Part shown: piece by piece, positions 1 to 11,933 of the stretch
Layout: each line of letters begins with the position of its first letter
How positions within the stretch are numbered: position 1 is the stretch's first letter
Assembly: GCA_032158295.1 (NCBI GenBank)
Contig: CM063252.1
Span: 16,894,536 to 16,958,535, forward strand
Reading direction: 5' to 3'
Source: Pycnopodia helianthoides
Lineage: Eukaryota; Echinodermata; Asteroidea; Forcipulatida; Asteriidae
Length of the DNA stretch: 64,000 nucleotides
The notes under the pieces: generated by a model
What the model was told of the DNA's origin: nothing
Database searches by the model: none
The model's input: only the letters and a program-made list of their open reading frames with translations
Program-made: the position numbers and the translations under genes

Positions 1-42
1 TCAAAAGCTTTAAGAATACTAATTGTTTTTAGTACTACTTAC

Positions 43-1227
43 AATGGCATCCGCTGCTGGGGCGTTTTTGAATATGTCTCCCTCAGAAACCTGAATTAAT
101 GTTACAAATTGTTAATAACATGAGCTTGATGAATGAATAATTAATATTACAGGTCGTAATTAGAAGCAAACTGGGCCTGACACACTTGAATGATTGTTGT
201 CTTCACCGTACACAATACAGGCCAACAAAGATCACTAGAAGTTTCAATGTTTTAAAGGAAATTGTTAAAAATGTTGAACCTGAAAAAATCTCATGCCTAC
301 AGTTTCTAAGCACCAGTCCAATCCAATCCCAGCCGGCTCACCACACACACAGACACACAATTCCAGATAAATATGAGAGTAAGCTTTTAACATTTATAAA
401 TACAGAACCCTGAAGAGTACAGTCCATCAAGGCTGTCATCTGGTGTGAGGACTCAGTGTATTGTACATCATGTACATACATGTATGTACATATTGTGTAT
501 GACTATGAGACGCCAGAACATTCAGACCAGCATGTGCACATCACCACTTGTTATAACGGTTACATACTAGGCTGTATTTGTACATGTACCAGGGTTCTAC
601 CCAGGATTTCTGTAGTGGCAAAAACAAAAGTTTCCCTGGAAACCATTGCGAGATGGATCAGTTACCTGGTAGATCATAAAAATAGACTCAAACCAAACAC
701 GTAACAAAAATTTATGGTTTTGAATACCTTTTTTTACTAGTAAATACCCATTTTTGAAAAACTTTGAAAGGAAATGGCAAGTTTAGTTTCAAAATTGGGA
801 AAATGTGTGGTGGTCCGCAACAGAGAGAATTTTGCCAGTGATGGTTGGGGAATCCCTAAGTACCGGGTGGGTTTTCTGGCACCAACCACTGTGGGTAGAA
901 CCTGAAGTACATTGTGAATGGTTCATGTTTGTTGAATTTTTGACAAATAAAGAATAATATGCCAATTTTTCCCAAGGTCCCTGGACAATAAACAATGCAA
1001 AGAGGGATTTCAAAGTCTCAACATACAATCACTCTTTCGTATCCTTCAAACTCTTTTGTCCAAGCAGCAACCAGCTCCTTGTTGATGTCCCGTAGCTTGT
1101 AGGTGACTCCGACCGGGTCGGGAATAATTTCAGGCTTACTGACTCCTACACCTGGTTTATTAAGCTTAATGTCTTTGCACTTAATCCCAACTTTAAGATC
1201 GGACTCAAAGGACAGAATCCCATCCAT
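43..1227 (-). CDS. Macro-domain protein, 5' part (two exons, continues off left edge)
   Basis: Two minus-strand exons join in phase 0. Exon 1 is 1227-1027: it opens with Met, has 67 codons and ends ...ERVI at a GTATGT donor. Exon 2 is 90-43: 16 codons between a TTCAG acceptor and a GTAAGTAG donor. The junction reads ERVI-VSEGDIF, then APAADAI. This is the start of a macro (Appr-1''-p) fold, where an acidic residue plus GDI(F) and a following 'ADAIV' strand begin the ADP-ribose pocket. Upstream of it, INKELVAAW resembles the 'DIN.ELV.AW' strand-helix of macro-like proteins. The family binds or hydrolyses ADP-ribose derivatives. The catalytic or binding glycine loop would be coded left of base 43 and cannot be judged. 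The Met at 1227 is the first in frame, but a 5' coding exon upstream cannot be excluded. Confidence 0.72.
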
Positions 1228-2103
1228 GGTGTTGATGTCAATCAGTTAAATTCTTGTCTCATATAAATGGGCTACCTGGAAGGATAATCAAATATTCAAT
1301 GATATATTCAGAATATGAGTTAGATTGTCAATAGAGTCAGGAATCAGTTCAGAACACTTTTTTCTGTGACTTAGATTTTGTAAAAATAAATAATTGTATA
1401 GTGTTAATGGCAGATTACCCAATTCAAACAATTACTGGGAAGCTTTGTCTGAGCTGATTAGTTAGTATTCTGCAATTTCTATGTAATGAAAAAAGACATA
1501 CTGATTGATACTACTAATGAAAAAAGGCAAGTAATGAATAGAACTTTAATCAAAAACAAATTAACAAGGAACATAACCAAATTAACCAGATATTTAATGA
1601 TAATATTATGAACATTATGTAATCAAACCTAAACTCAGAAATCATAGCGCATGTCTGTTTTAATATTTTCTATTAATAATAGGTTAATTGAACACATTTG
1701 TTATGTGCTAACCACTAAAACAAGCCAAATTCAAATTGACACCCGGGAAATAAAGACAAGACAGTGCTAGTTATGATTTTAAATATCTTTTTTGGGGGGT
1801 TAAAAATGTGCAAATATTTTTGGTTGGCAAACGTTTGCCAAATTTTAACACATGATCTGTCGTTGCACTTTTTAGGTCTAACTTCAGGGACATGACCAAG
1901 AAAAGAGCTACAATTATCGCAGCTAGCTAGATGATAGAAATACTGGGTTACTGCTGGGGGGGGAGAGATTGGTAAGATTAAGAGTAAATCGTGATGGGAG
2001 CTATGGACAACACTAACAATCAATCTATCTTATAAATATCTAAACAGACTCATGTCAACCATGGAGGATCGGAATAAGCCTCTATGTCGTGTCAACCAAC
2101 CAT
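1228..2103. other. Intergenic/5' flank of the macro-domain gene, no gene seen
   Basis: AT-rich sequence without a coding exon I can recognise. It should contain the 5' UTR and promoter of the minus-strand macro-domain gene, but I see no TATA box or initiator I would defend. Confidence 0.4.
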
Positions 2104-2112
2104 GCCAACAAC

Positions 2113-2766
2113 TACTCCTAGAATTATGAGGTTCCATGAACCTCATAGAGGTCCATGTACAAACTACAATACAAAACTTTTTTTCATTTACGTTTCTGCA
2201 CCTGGAATTCTCATTTGAAATCGGATCTCGCCAAAATTAGGCTCTACGTGTTCCTTGGAATCTCATTGAGCGTTGCATGGGTCAAGAAAATCCACTCCGC
2301 AAATTTAAAATTGTTAAAAAGCAATAAATTCTTACCGTCATTCCCAGTCCTCTTCAAACAGTGTGAGTGTTATAACAAATATGGCGCTTGCTGCGCTCGC
2401 AAAGGTCTACCGAACAAACTGGTACTCCGCGCGCAGCAACGCTGGTCCCGGCAACTGTAGGTTGGTTTTGTACACACATCATGTGACTCCAGCGCCATAT
2501 TTGTTATAACACTCACACTGTTTGAAGAGGACTGGGAATGACGGTAAGAATTTATTGCTTTTTAACAATTTTAAATTTGCGGAGTGGATTTTCTTGACCC
2601 ATGCAACGCTCAATGAGATTCCAAGGAACACGTAGAGCCTAATTTTGGCGAGATCCGATTTCAAATGAGGACTCCAGGTGCAGAAACGTAAATGAAAAAA
2701 AGTTTTGTATTGTAGTTTGTACATGGACCTCTATGAGGTTCATGGAACCTCATAATTCTAGGAGTA
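2113..2766. mobile_element. Fold-back (long inverted repeat) element, copy 1
   Basis: The element begins TACTCCTAGAATTATGAGG and ends with its reverse complement. Arms of about 280 bp (2113-2397 and 2492-2766) are near-perfect inverted copies around a loop of about 94 nt (2398-2491). It is flanked on both sides by the 9-bp direct repeat GCCAACAAC (2104-2112 and 2767-2775), the expected target-site duplication. A 9-bp duplication with very long inverted repeats is typical of Foldback/MULE-type DNA transposons. No transposase is present, so it is non-autonomous. Open frames in the arms are not coding. Confidence 0.9.
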
Positions 2767-2775
2767 GCCAACAAC

Positions 2776-4154
2776 CAAGCCAGGCAAGCACTTTAAATTA
2801 ATATAATAAATAACTGTGCGTAAAAACATGGAGAAAGAAAATTATCTAATTATCTAATTTTCTTCCTCCATGGTATTAAAACAAGTTACTTTCTTAAAAT
2901 AAAACCAAAAGGCTGCCGTACATTTTTTTTTAACCAAACAGATAACCCTTGGAGGAAGAAAATCCCATGGACACTTAATTCTATCCCCATTCATTGAACA
3001 ACAGAACAATCGAACAACAATCCCTACTACAAAATATGTCGTCCGGAAACTGGGCCTACTTTACTTTTTATTTCATTTTTAAAGTAATAGTAAAACTCAC
3101 CTGGGTGTGCGCTTTCTCGATATTAACATTGAGAGGAGTATTTTATCAAAATAAACCAGCCATTATTAAACAACTTTCTTGGTGAAGAAAAAAAAACCTT
3201 CGAAGTTAAGGTTTGATCGACATAATGAATATAATTTGCTAAGTGCTACTGCCGGCCTGGGAGAGTGCTCTCGCTGATGCTGACCGGCTGTGTGGCGGCC
3301 GCTGGGGGTATAGAAGGCTGTACCATTACTTGATAAAGGTAGTTCCGCATATACGGAAAAACAAATTAAATTAAATAGAGCCAACTTTATCAATGTATTA
3401 GAGTGAAATATTTACAAATCTTTTCAATGAGATACTTTTTAGTAGTAATATACACAACTGGTAGGTCAATTAATGATCTATAAATCGTTCGATAATATCA
3501 AATTCCCTCTTCTTTTTATATAAGCCCACCTTGATTAAACCACCAAAAGAGAAACAAGGTCATGGTATGAATGGGACGAGAGAGGGCGGTATTAAACTGT
3601 TTACTTCTCAACCTCTCTCAGTCTCCCACCAGTGTCGGACAACTCCAGGCGATGCAAATCTCGCAAGTTAATCTCCTTGTTATTCTGTAAACTAAGTATT
3701 TTGAGGTATGTGCATTAATTCACGTGATATTTACTCAGGTGCATCTGCCTGTGGGTGTTGTGCATTTTTTGTTTAAACTTTAGAGCATCCACACACTTTT
3801 GGTAAAGTTTTTGACTATAAAAGTAGTTAGAAATTATCAAACTAAACAATTCATGCTTTTATTAAATGTTTGCAAAAAAAATTGCAATTTGTGTACAATT
3901 CTATAGGCCTAAATAGTACCACCAGTCCTACAGTACTTCAGGTCTAGTTCTTTGAGTAGTATTAAGAGTAAATTTAATTCTTTGTGAAACCAAATGGCCT
4001 GTTGCTGACAACATCAGTCACTCACTAACAACATCAGCAAGTAACGCTAAACGTAACACTAACAATAACACTACAGGCCCTGATTGTGCATTACTCCCCC
4101 CCCCCCCCCCCCACCACCCCTGTATTCATTACTTCACAATATTGCTTGTGGCTA
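2776..4154. other. Spacer between the two fold-back elements, no gene seen
   Basis: No exon is recognisable. The stretch contains a run of about 16 C at 4097-4112 and short AT-rich homopolymers only. Confidence 0.4.
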
Positions 4155-4163
4155 GTTAGTTGT

Positions 4164-4802
4164 TACTCCTAGAATTATGAGGTTCCATGAACCTCATAGA
4201 GGTCCATGTACAAACTACAATACAAAACTTTTTTTCATTTACGTTTCTGCACCTGGTCCTGGAGTTCTCATTTGAAATCGGATCTCGCCAAAATTAGGCT
4301 CTACGTGTTCCTTGGAATCTCATTGAGCGTTGCATGGGTCAAGAAAATCTACTCCGCAAATTTAAAATTGTTAAAAAGCAATAAATTCTTACCGTCATTC
4401 CCAGTCCTTTTCAAACAGTGTGAGTGTTATAACAAATATGGCGCTGGAGTCACATGATGTGTGTACAAAACCAAACTACAGTTGCCGGGACCAGCGTTGC
4501 TGCGCGCGGAGTACCAGTTTGTTCGGTAGACCTTTGCGAGCGCAGCACTCACACTGTTTGAAGAGGACTGGGAATGACGGTAAGAATGTATTGCTTTTTA
4601 ACAATTTTAAATTTGCGGAGTGGATTTTCTTGACCCATGCAACGCTCAATGAGATTCCAAGGAACACGTAGAGCCTAATTTTGGCGAGATCCGATTTCAA
4701 ATGAGAACTCCAGGTGCAGAAACGTAAATGAAAAAAAGTTTTGTATTGTAGTTTGTACATGGACCTCTATGAGGTTCATGGAACCTCATAATTCTAGGAG
4801 TA
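4164..4802. mobile_element. Fold-back element, copy 2
   Basis: Same family as 2113-2766, with the same termini and almost identical arms. Its own 9-bp target-site duplication is GTTAGTTGT (4155-4163 and 4803-4811). The central loop (about 4445-4543) is the reverse complement of the loop of copy 1, so the two insertions lie in opposite orientation. The right arm lacks about 20 innermost bases that are present in the left arm. Non-autonomous. Confidence 0.9.
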
Positions 4803-4811
4803 GTTAGTTGT

Positions 4812-6281
4812 GATCATTTCCGTTTACTTTGTCATTTATGTCAATGTTATGCAAATAAAATTAATTTCACAAAGAACGATAATTGCAAATGTCAAATGAA
4901 CTTATCAGATTCTAGTTCTAGACATCGCCACTCAACACAGCGAATGTTAATCACATAGACCCTTTAGATGAAGTCAGTTCTTTTATTTATCGCTCATCAT
5001 GCTGGAGTACTTACAATGTGCACATCACGCACACACGTTATACTAGAACTGCATGAACACGTGCTTCGAAACTCTGGATAGCACTACAGGGGTACGTATC
5101 TTACGTGCATAATGTACTCCAGTTATTAAGCATGGCAGACCTACTCCTAAGGCCTAGTAAACATTGCTATAGGAATGTATCCATCCTCCTGACAGTCACG
5201 GGATGGATGGTAACGATTATCACAACGTTAGAAATGTGACGACAGTGAGAAGTGTCTATGTACATGTAGTCAAGTATTATGCCACAACCACATGTTGTAT
5301 AGTTTTCATTTTGTTTCTTGAGTTGAGGGGATGGAGACAATTATGAGCAGGGAGGGGAGCATAGAACTGTAAAAGGCATTCATTGAAAGGGGAAATTGAA
5401 ATCAAGGTGATTGTTTCAATCATCATGTGTTGAAATACTAAGTGGAAATACTGCTGAGTGGTCTAGTACAGTGCAGTCTAGTTTGTTTTTAACCCAGGTC
5501 ATGGGTCATGGGTCATGGGTCATGACACTTGTCTCCTTAGAGGTTTAGGCAAGACAAGTATAAAGTTTTGTTGCTCATCATTTAGTAATAAAGTGCAAGG
5601 GTAGGATGTTGAAGGGAATAGTGTGCATGTAAATTGACTCACAATAATGCCTGCAGGCCTTGCCTTCTAAAAGTTTTTGTAGCCCAGATTTTAAACATTA
5701 GGCCTAGTTGTCATAAAATCTTTCTGATGTATTAATGGTAGCGATCACAACCAGTTTAATGGTCCAATGAAGTTACATTCACACACTCAATAAAGATGAA
5801 CACATTTTACAAATGTATTAATCACATCTGAAAATGAAGAAATATGAGCATTGTATGCCAGTAGGTTGAACAGCTTTTAGTAGCCCACAGGGGCCACAGG
5901 GCAAGTTGAGAAGTTGTGTTTACTAGCCCGTCCCGTAGCAGTTTTTACTAGAAAACGTAAGCTGGCCTATTATCGTTATTATTCAGTTTAATTCAATTTA
6001 TTTATTCCCACACATTCCATATTATTATTATTACATTCTTTTCAGGTAGGCCTATGACCTTCATGCAGATAAAAGCATGTTTTTTTTTCAAGGATAGAAT
6101 CCTAGAATTCCCCCCCCCCATATGATCACATAATTCATAACAAATGCAATTGTTTTACTTGAAAGTAAGTGGTATAGGCCTAAATGATAACAAATGGAAA
6201 TGAAACATGATACTCTGTACAGTGGGAAGCTGTAAACCAATAATAACAACAGTTATCTTCTTGTTTTTGTTCTTTACTCTA
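4812..6281. other. Intergenic region upstream of the BDH1-like gene
   Basis: No coding exon seen. It contains a short GGGTCAT tandem (about 5498-5523) and a fragment at about 5870-5965 with the words TAGTAGCCC, GGGCAAGTTGAGAAG and GCAGTTTTTACTAG, which also occur in the hAT-like element at 9954-11327. A pyrimidine tract ending TCTTTACTCTAG at 6282 looks like a 3' splice site just before the start codon of the next gene. An untranslated first exon probably lies in this stretch but was not located. Confidence 0.45.
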
Positions 6282-6294
6282 GGTTCTCATTACA

Positions 6295-6688
6295 ATGTTG
6301 ATTGAAGTTGTTGCCTTGGTTACTGCTGTGGCCTTTGTGCTGTTTCTCTGTCGGCTGCATGCCTCATCAGATAGAGTATGTCCTCAGAACAAGGCTGTTC
6401 TAATTACAGGTTGTGATACTGGATTTGGATATGAGCTTGCCCAATTCCTTCATCACTTGGGTTTCACTGTCTTTGCTGGCTGTCTGAATTGCAATGGAGA
6501 AGGTGCTAAAAAGCTACAGGATGTTGACTCACAGACTGAGTCCAATTGGTCAGTGGGTCGCGATTCAGGGATGTCAAAGGGTGAAGCTAGAGGGAGGCTG
6601 CATGTCATTCAGATGGATATCACTCAGGAGGGACAGGTGATTGAGGCTGTGCAGACTCTAACTAACATTATTTCCGCTGAGTCAATAG
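6295..6688 (+). CDS. BDH1-like: BDH1-like exon 1
   Basis: Coding part of exon 1: 131 codons plus one base (G). It holds the N-terminal hydrophobic segment and the TGxxxGxG cofactor motif. The donor is AATAG|GTACAT. An acceptor (TACTCTAG) 12 bases before the ATG shows that the 5' UTR is spliced. Confidence 0.92.
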
Positions 6689-8894
6689 GTACATTTTCCA
6701 ATCCAAAACAGATACAGTATTTGTTTTTTTAGCACAGCCATTTAAAAAAGAAATTCCCAGATAAATCATAGCAGCAGGCTGATGGGTGCCTGCGGAGCTC
6801 CGATCCCCATGACTTGCACGAGCCATAGCCCACGGAGTAGTTCATGTTATAATGTGAATGCAACTTATTATGCTTGTCTGCTTGTTATTTTTATGAGAAA
6901 GTGAAAAAGCTAAACAAAACAAACAACAATCTTAAAAGTATAAGGATAGAGAAATGCTAAAAACTGTCCAGTATTTATTGACTATTAATTATACATAGTC
7001 GGATATCATTGCACGAGAAGTGATGAAGCTCTGTACTGTAGTCGGTTTGCTACCATGTAAAAATGTGGTTGAAGTCATGGACTGTATGACACCTACAATT
7101 ATCACGAACTATGCGTTTATTATTCTCCATAAACGCCAAATTTGTGTAACATTATGGGCAGCAAAACAAACTGGAAAAAAAAATTCCAAAGATTATTGAC
7201 TGCTAAGATGGAGAACCTTTGGCTTCTACTGCTTGACTTTAAAAAAAAGTGCGAACATGGTTTGTCTTTTTTATCTACCACCAGTACAGGCAAACTACTT
7301 TGCAACACGGGCATGTGATCAATGCGCAAGTTATGTCTATATTAAATGGGTCTATTAAAAATGTGACAATAACAATTGACATTTGAAAGGTTTTCGCTGC
7401 AAACAGTCGGGTAGCAACTCAAATTAGTGTTTGCCTACACCTCATTTTATTTGTGTTGTACAATACTACCCCATTAATGAAACATACTTAAAGAAAACAT
7501 TACCAGACAGTGATGCTATAATGAATTATGGTTATTTTGTTTTCCTTCATCAATCCCAGCTTTGTGGGCTGTAGTTAACAACGCTGGTATTTCCATATTT
7601 GGTGATGTAGAGTTCTGTGGAATGAAAGTCTACCAGCGACTGGCAGACACGAACCTTTGGGGCACCATTCGTGTTTGCAAGGCGTTCTTGCCGCTTATTC
7701 GCAAAGCGAAAGGTAAGAGAATGCTCACGGAACTTTACCTTTTGAAAGTATTAGCGAAATCAAAAACTTGAACTTCAACGATGCTCTGCTGTATTATAAT
7801 CGAGGTCTTCAAGGCAGGAAGCGTTATAGCAATGGGGAAAATTAACCAAGAGGTTTGTTGAACGAACATCGTGTCCAGGTTTTAAATGAATATGAAGGTT
7901 GACCTGTGCACAATTATCATGTGGTGGTGTTGTAGAGCGTTTCTTACAGTGGATGACTATGATCACACTATAGACAATGAGGGATAAAACTGTGGGGGCA
8001 CAGTGTTCACAAATATCCATTTGTATCATAGTTTAAAGGAACATTACAGAATTGGTTTTTGCTAACAAAACAGTTGCTGGCATTGTAAGCACTTTATGTA
8101 ATCCACCATATACATAAACTGACAAACCTGTAGAAGTTTGAGATCGATCGGCCATCTTGATCACGAGAAAATAGTGAAAAACCGATTACACATTTGCATG
8201 AAATCATATAGATTCAACAAAATAATGAATAAAACGCTCACTGAGCGATAAACTCCAATCGGAAAATTAGTTTATTCATTTCTCATCAAATATTTCAAGG
8301 GATGTTTTCTACTATCATCATCATTAGATCGTGTAAGTTTTATGTAAATCTGTGATCAAAAAGTATATTTTACAAGTTTTTTTTCTTACCAATTCTGTAA
8401 TGTTCCTTTAAAGGCCCTGTACACAATTGGTAAGATCGAAAAACACAAGTGTTCACAGATTCACACATAACTTACATGATTTAAAGTAAGTAATGGTAGA
8501 AAGGGTTCTTAAAATATTTCTGCCTAAAATGCTATCGTTTCTGAGAAGTTAATAAAACAATGCGATAATAAACTCGATGTTTGAAAAACAGAAAACACAT
8601 AAGGTCTCTTTTCACTATTTCTCGTGACCTCGATGACCAATTGAGCTCAAATTTTCACAGGTTTGTTATTTCATGTATATGGTTAATCAAACATGAACTT
8701 TGTTTGCGACTGTTTTGTCAGCTCTACCAATCCTGTATAATACCTTTAATATAAATTGATGTGTTTATGTGGAGGTTTTTGCTCAGAGAATAGATAGGCT
8801 ACAAAAATTATTGTGAATTATTCACAGCCATTTTGCACCAAAAGAAGTTAGTTCAATCTTTTAAAACGGAGACAAAATAGATTTTTAATTGATA

Positions 8895-8933
<39 letters not shown>

Positions 8934-9413
8934 GGACGAATTGTAAACGTGACGAGCATCTTGGGTCGCCAGGGGTCACCTGGACGATCTTGTTACGTAG
9001 CAACAAAATACGCACTGGAGGGTTTTACGCAGTGCTTGCGGTACGAAATGCGCAGATGGGGCGTCCAGGTCATTGTCGTGGAACCTGGCAACTACATCGC
9101 GGCTACTGGCATCTTTACCCAAGAGAAAATCAACAAGATCGCCGAGGAGCTGGAACGGGATTTGCCGGCCGAGGTCAGGGAGTCCTACGGTGAGGATTTC
9201 TTTCAGTCTCGTGTTCAAAGGATGCGGCATTTTACACGTATTGGTGACACTGATAAACAGCCGGTTGTAGATGCGCTAGTTGCCGCGGTTACAGATAAGA
9301 ATCCACGTATTAGATATGAACCGAAAACTTCATATTGGCATATCCGGACCTTTGTAATGTGTTGTCTGCCACACCAAGTCGGGGATTTCTTGTACCATTC
9401 AGACTCAAAATAA
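6295..9413 (+). CDS. BDH1-like: D-beta-hydroxybutyrate dehydrogenase-like SDR (BDH1-like), complete, 3 exons
   Basis: Exons 6295-6688, 7560-7712 and 8935-9413 join with both introns in phase 1 to give 341 residues, close to vertebrate BDH1. A hydrophobic N-terminus (residues 2-19) resembles a membrane anchor or targeting segment. The Rossmann motif TGCDTGFG is at 38-45, NNAG at 138-141, NLWGT at 163-167, and the catalytic Ser190, Tyr203 and Lys207 (YVATK) are all intact. [22 protein letters not shown] and VVEPGN match the BDH1/SDR9C group most closely. The family oxidises or reduces small hydroxy acids, retinoids or steroids with NAD(H); BDH1 interconverts 3-hydroxybutyrate and acetoacetate in mitochondria. 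The loop after the first strands (about residues 75-100) is longer than in BDH1. The substrate is therefore inferred, and a retinol or steroid dehydrogenase relative is the main alternative. The start is the first Met after a splice acceptor in the 5' UTR. Confidence 0.93.
7560..7712 (+). CDS. BDH1-like: BDH1-like exon 2
   Basis: A 153-base exon between CATCAATCCCAG and AAAG|GTAAGA. It codes from the split Ala before LWAVVNNAG to LIRKAKG, including the catalytic Asn of NLWGT. Confidence 0.93.
8033..8411 (-). mobile_element. TTAA-flanked MITE, family A (copy A1)
   Basis: A 379-bp element in BDH1-like intron 2 with inverted ends AAAGGAACATTACAGAATTGG and TTAA at both boundaries. Copies A2 (22689-23086) and A3 (39454-39863) have the same ends and interior in the opposite orientation. 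A TTAA duplication with no coding capacity fits a Kolobok- or piggyBac-type non-autonomous element. Confidence 0.85.
8408..8749 (-). mobile_element. TTAA-flanked MITE, family B (copy B1)
   Basis: It starts on the same TTAA (8408-8411) that ends copy A1. Its ends are AAAGGCCCTGTACACAATTGG on the left and the complement of AAAGGTATTATACAGGATTGG on the right. Related copies are at 11934-12275 (B2) and 41841-42183 (B3). The interior shares the words CTCGTGAC and ACTATTTTCTCG with family A, so A and B look like relatives. Confidence 0.82.
8893..8932 (+). repeat. (ATTG)n microsatellite abutting a splice acceptor
   Basis: About ten ATTG units run straight into the 3' splice site of BDH1-like exon 3 (ATTGAAG|GACGAA). 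The repeat takes the place of a normal pyrimidine tract. Confidence 0.9.
8935..9413 (+). CDS. BDH1-like: BDH1-like exon 3 (terminal)
   Basis: It codes from [11 protein letters not shown] to the TAA at 9411-9413 and carries the active-site Ser, Tyr and Lys, VVEPGN and the C-terminal half. The acceptor AG is at 8933-8934. It is needed for the phase and for GRIVN to follow KAK directly, as in the family. Confidence 0.93.
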
Positions 9414-9953
9414 CTCATTGTATTTTTCAACTTGGGGACTTCGTACATTCAATATGGTTGGTTTGTACATCGAATACACTTGAATAATGAAACTGTCACA
9501 ATACATTTTAACCCTGTCAGGACCGGGCTTTTTTTTTGGGGGGGGGATGCACTATTCTTCAAAGTTCCCAAGCGATATTTATGAAACTTTACCCCAAAAT
9601 GTCCAATTCACCATGTTAGTTTATACAAATTTTTCGTCAAAAATCTAACTATCCATAAGTTCGGGATGTTTTCTCCAAATGCTATAAAAATTGTTTAAGT
9701 TGTTTATTTTGACATAATCAATAACGTTACATTATATTACTGGTTTGCCATTGGGGGCGCTTTAGTAATTGGTTTATCATTTTGGGGGATCATTTTGTTT
9801 AAAATCGATATTCCTCCCAGCGTTTGGGGCCCAGGGTACAATAAGAGGTCTGTTGGATGAATATTTTGTATTTCTTGGCTTGAAAAGTTGGAAATGATCA
9901 TGTTAAAAATATTCCCACTTGCGACCCAATAGCAGAATCTTTCTCAAACATTT
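9414..9953. other. BDH1-like 3' flank
   Basis: It should hold the 3' UTR. There is no clear AATAAA within the first 150 bases (AATAATGAAA at about 9482 is the nearest). No other gene was seen. Confidence 0.35.
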
Positions 9954-11327
9954 CAGGGCTTGCCCTTAATTTTTTCTGAGAGTAGCCCACCGGGCAAGTA
10001 AATTGTGTTTTATACTAGCCCGCAGAAATTTTTACTAGCCCGAGAAAATATGTTTGGAAAAAACATAACCATTAAATCAGGTTTAATGTTCTTGTTGACT
10101 ACTGAGAAGGTTGAGTGACTTTTGTTCATGGCTAGAAATCATTGTTGCTGCGTTTTCTCGCTTGTTTGGTGACGGATTTTGGATTTTTAACGGTGGACAT
10201 TTACAGCCACATGTTGCAGCCCGGTAGTAAAAATTCTTTGTGAACACGTTTTAGTTGCTTGTACTCTCTGTCACAACACACTCAAAAGCATGTGCGTTTA
10301 CGGTTATTTTTGTAAACGTGTAACCATTTCTGAAACGGTCCGTTTCAGCATGGAGGTAGGAATACCAAATTTAGAGTTTAAAAAAAAAAAAAATTACGCA
10401 ACCGTGCATGCGATAGTAAACATTGCGTCTTCGTAACACTAACAGTAACACTACAGCATTTTGACTTGGCACAACCACGCCGCAAAAAAACCCATAAAAC
10501 AACGAACAAAAAAAAAATAAAGAGAAACAAATCTTACATTATACAATTAACTAATCTTTCCATTCATCCAGGGGATCCTAAACTCTGTCATTTTTGTAAA
10601 ATGAAGCCTAAATGTTGCGTAGCTTTTCGTAAAACCAGCCGACATTTCGGATTTCCAAGTGTGCTCGGCAGACCACGCTATCAACGGATTTTGCGTGCGG
10701 ACCAGCGACGCCATTGCTGTATACGCTTTTATCACGACACCAGTGATAATGATTATTGCACGTTCGGGGGGAATAACCTTCTGCATAGAAACGTAGAGTC
10801 TTTCGTCAAGGCGTTTGTGACCGGATTTTGTATGCTATCGCGTACCGCACTGGTTGTTCTCATTCTATCGTATTGTTTTGAAACGCCCTCTAGCGTTCAA
10901 TGTTTCTTAGCTTTATTGTAGCACGCAAAGTCACGTGATAACAAAGACTACAGACCTGTAAAGTGGAAACGATGTGACTGCTTGTGTGTCGCACGGGTAG
11001 CACGTTGTGTACATCGAGATCAAGATGTGGTCATTCATGCGTTCCGCGGCACTTTCAAGTGATTTTTTCACGGTTATCCGAACCGAAAATATGTAAACGT
11101 GTAGCGTGGTTGCATTTGCAACAAAATAAAGTTACATTCATTACACACAAAAGGTAATTAAGCTTTGAAGATTGATTTTTTTATTTTCTTTTATCACCTC
11201 TGAAAAACAAGGAACGTGCACATATTTTTAAGTAGCCCGCCGGGCAAGTTAAGAAGTGTTTTTTTACTTGCCCGCAGCAGTTTTTACTAGCCAATGTACG
11301 CCGGGCTAGCGTTAAGGTCGAGCCCTG
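9954..11327. mobile_element. hAT-like non-autonomous element
   Basis: The 1,374-bp interval is bounded by CAGGGCTTGCCCTTAA and TTAAGGTCGAGCCCTG, which are imperfect inverted repeats of the CAGGGCTCGA type common in hAT elements of marine invertebrates. Both subterminal regions carry GTAGCCC(A/G)CCGGGCAAGT and TTTTTACTAGCC words in the same orientation. No transposase frame is recognisable, and the open frame at 10466-10921 shows no family features. The flanking octamers do not match, so age or decay of the target-site duplication must be assumed. Confidence 0.6.
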
Positions 11328-11933
11328 TCATTTAGCCTTCGAGAAAAACTCTGCTAGGGTCAAAATGTCAGACAATTAACTATTTTTGTTTGCCCCTAAA
11401 AATCCAAGGTAGCTACCACCGGATGTGGTGGCCAGCTTCAAAACGTTTCTAATCATTTTTATTATCGATCATGCAATTTCTCAAAATAAATTTATATCGG
11501 CCTTAATGCGAGCAAGATTGGGGTTGCTTTTTCGTTTGGCGGCGGGCATTCAAAGCTTACATTGTAGCATTCTTGTTGGCACCTTTTAATGTTCGAAGCA
11601 TTCAAGCTGGGAACGTCTGGGCGCATGAGACGTGCGACCGTGTTTTTCAAAAGATGCTTTCAAAAAGTATTTTGTAATTACAGTATTTTATAATTTAAAA
11701 AAAAAAATTCCAGGTTTATTTATTATCAATCGGCCTGTTATTAATTTCGTCAAACAACCTCCTTTTTTTGTCAAAATCTTTTTATTTGTTGATTTCACGT
11801 TTGGTATGGACCATTCTTTCCGACATGTCGAACATTGATCTTATGTTCAACGTAACATTTTGTCGTGCACAATGGGTCCGAGATAATTATTATATTGTTG
11901 AACAAAATGGTTTATCGACGAAATGTTTGGATC

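Noticed and set aside
2155..4760. Similar 80-100-codon frames (MYKLQYKTFFHLRF...) in four places
   Set aside because: They are the arms of the two fold-back elements read from each end; mirror copies, not a gene family.
10466..10921. 151-codon frame inside the hAT-like element as a transposase
   Set aside because: No hAT dimerisation or catalytic motifs; lysine-rich low-complexity start.
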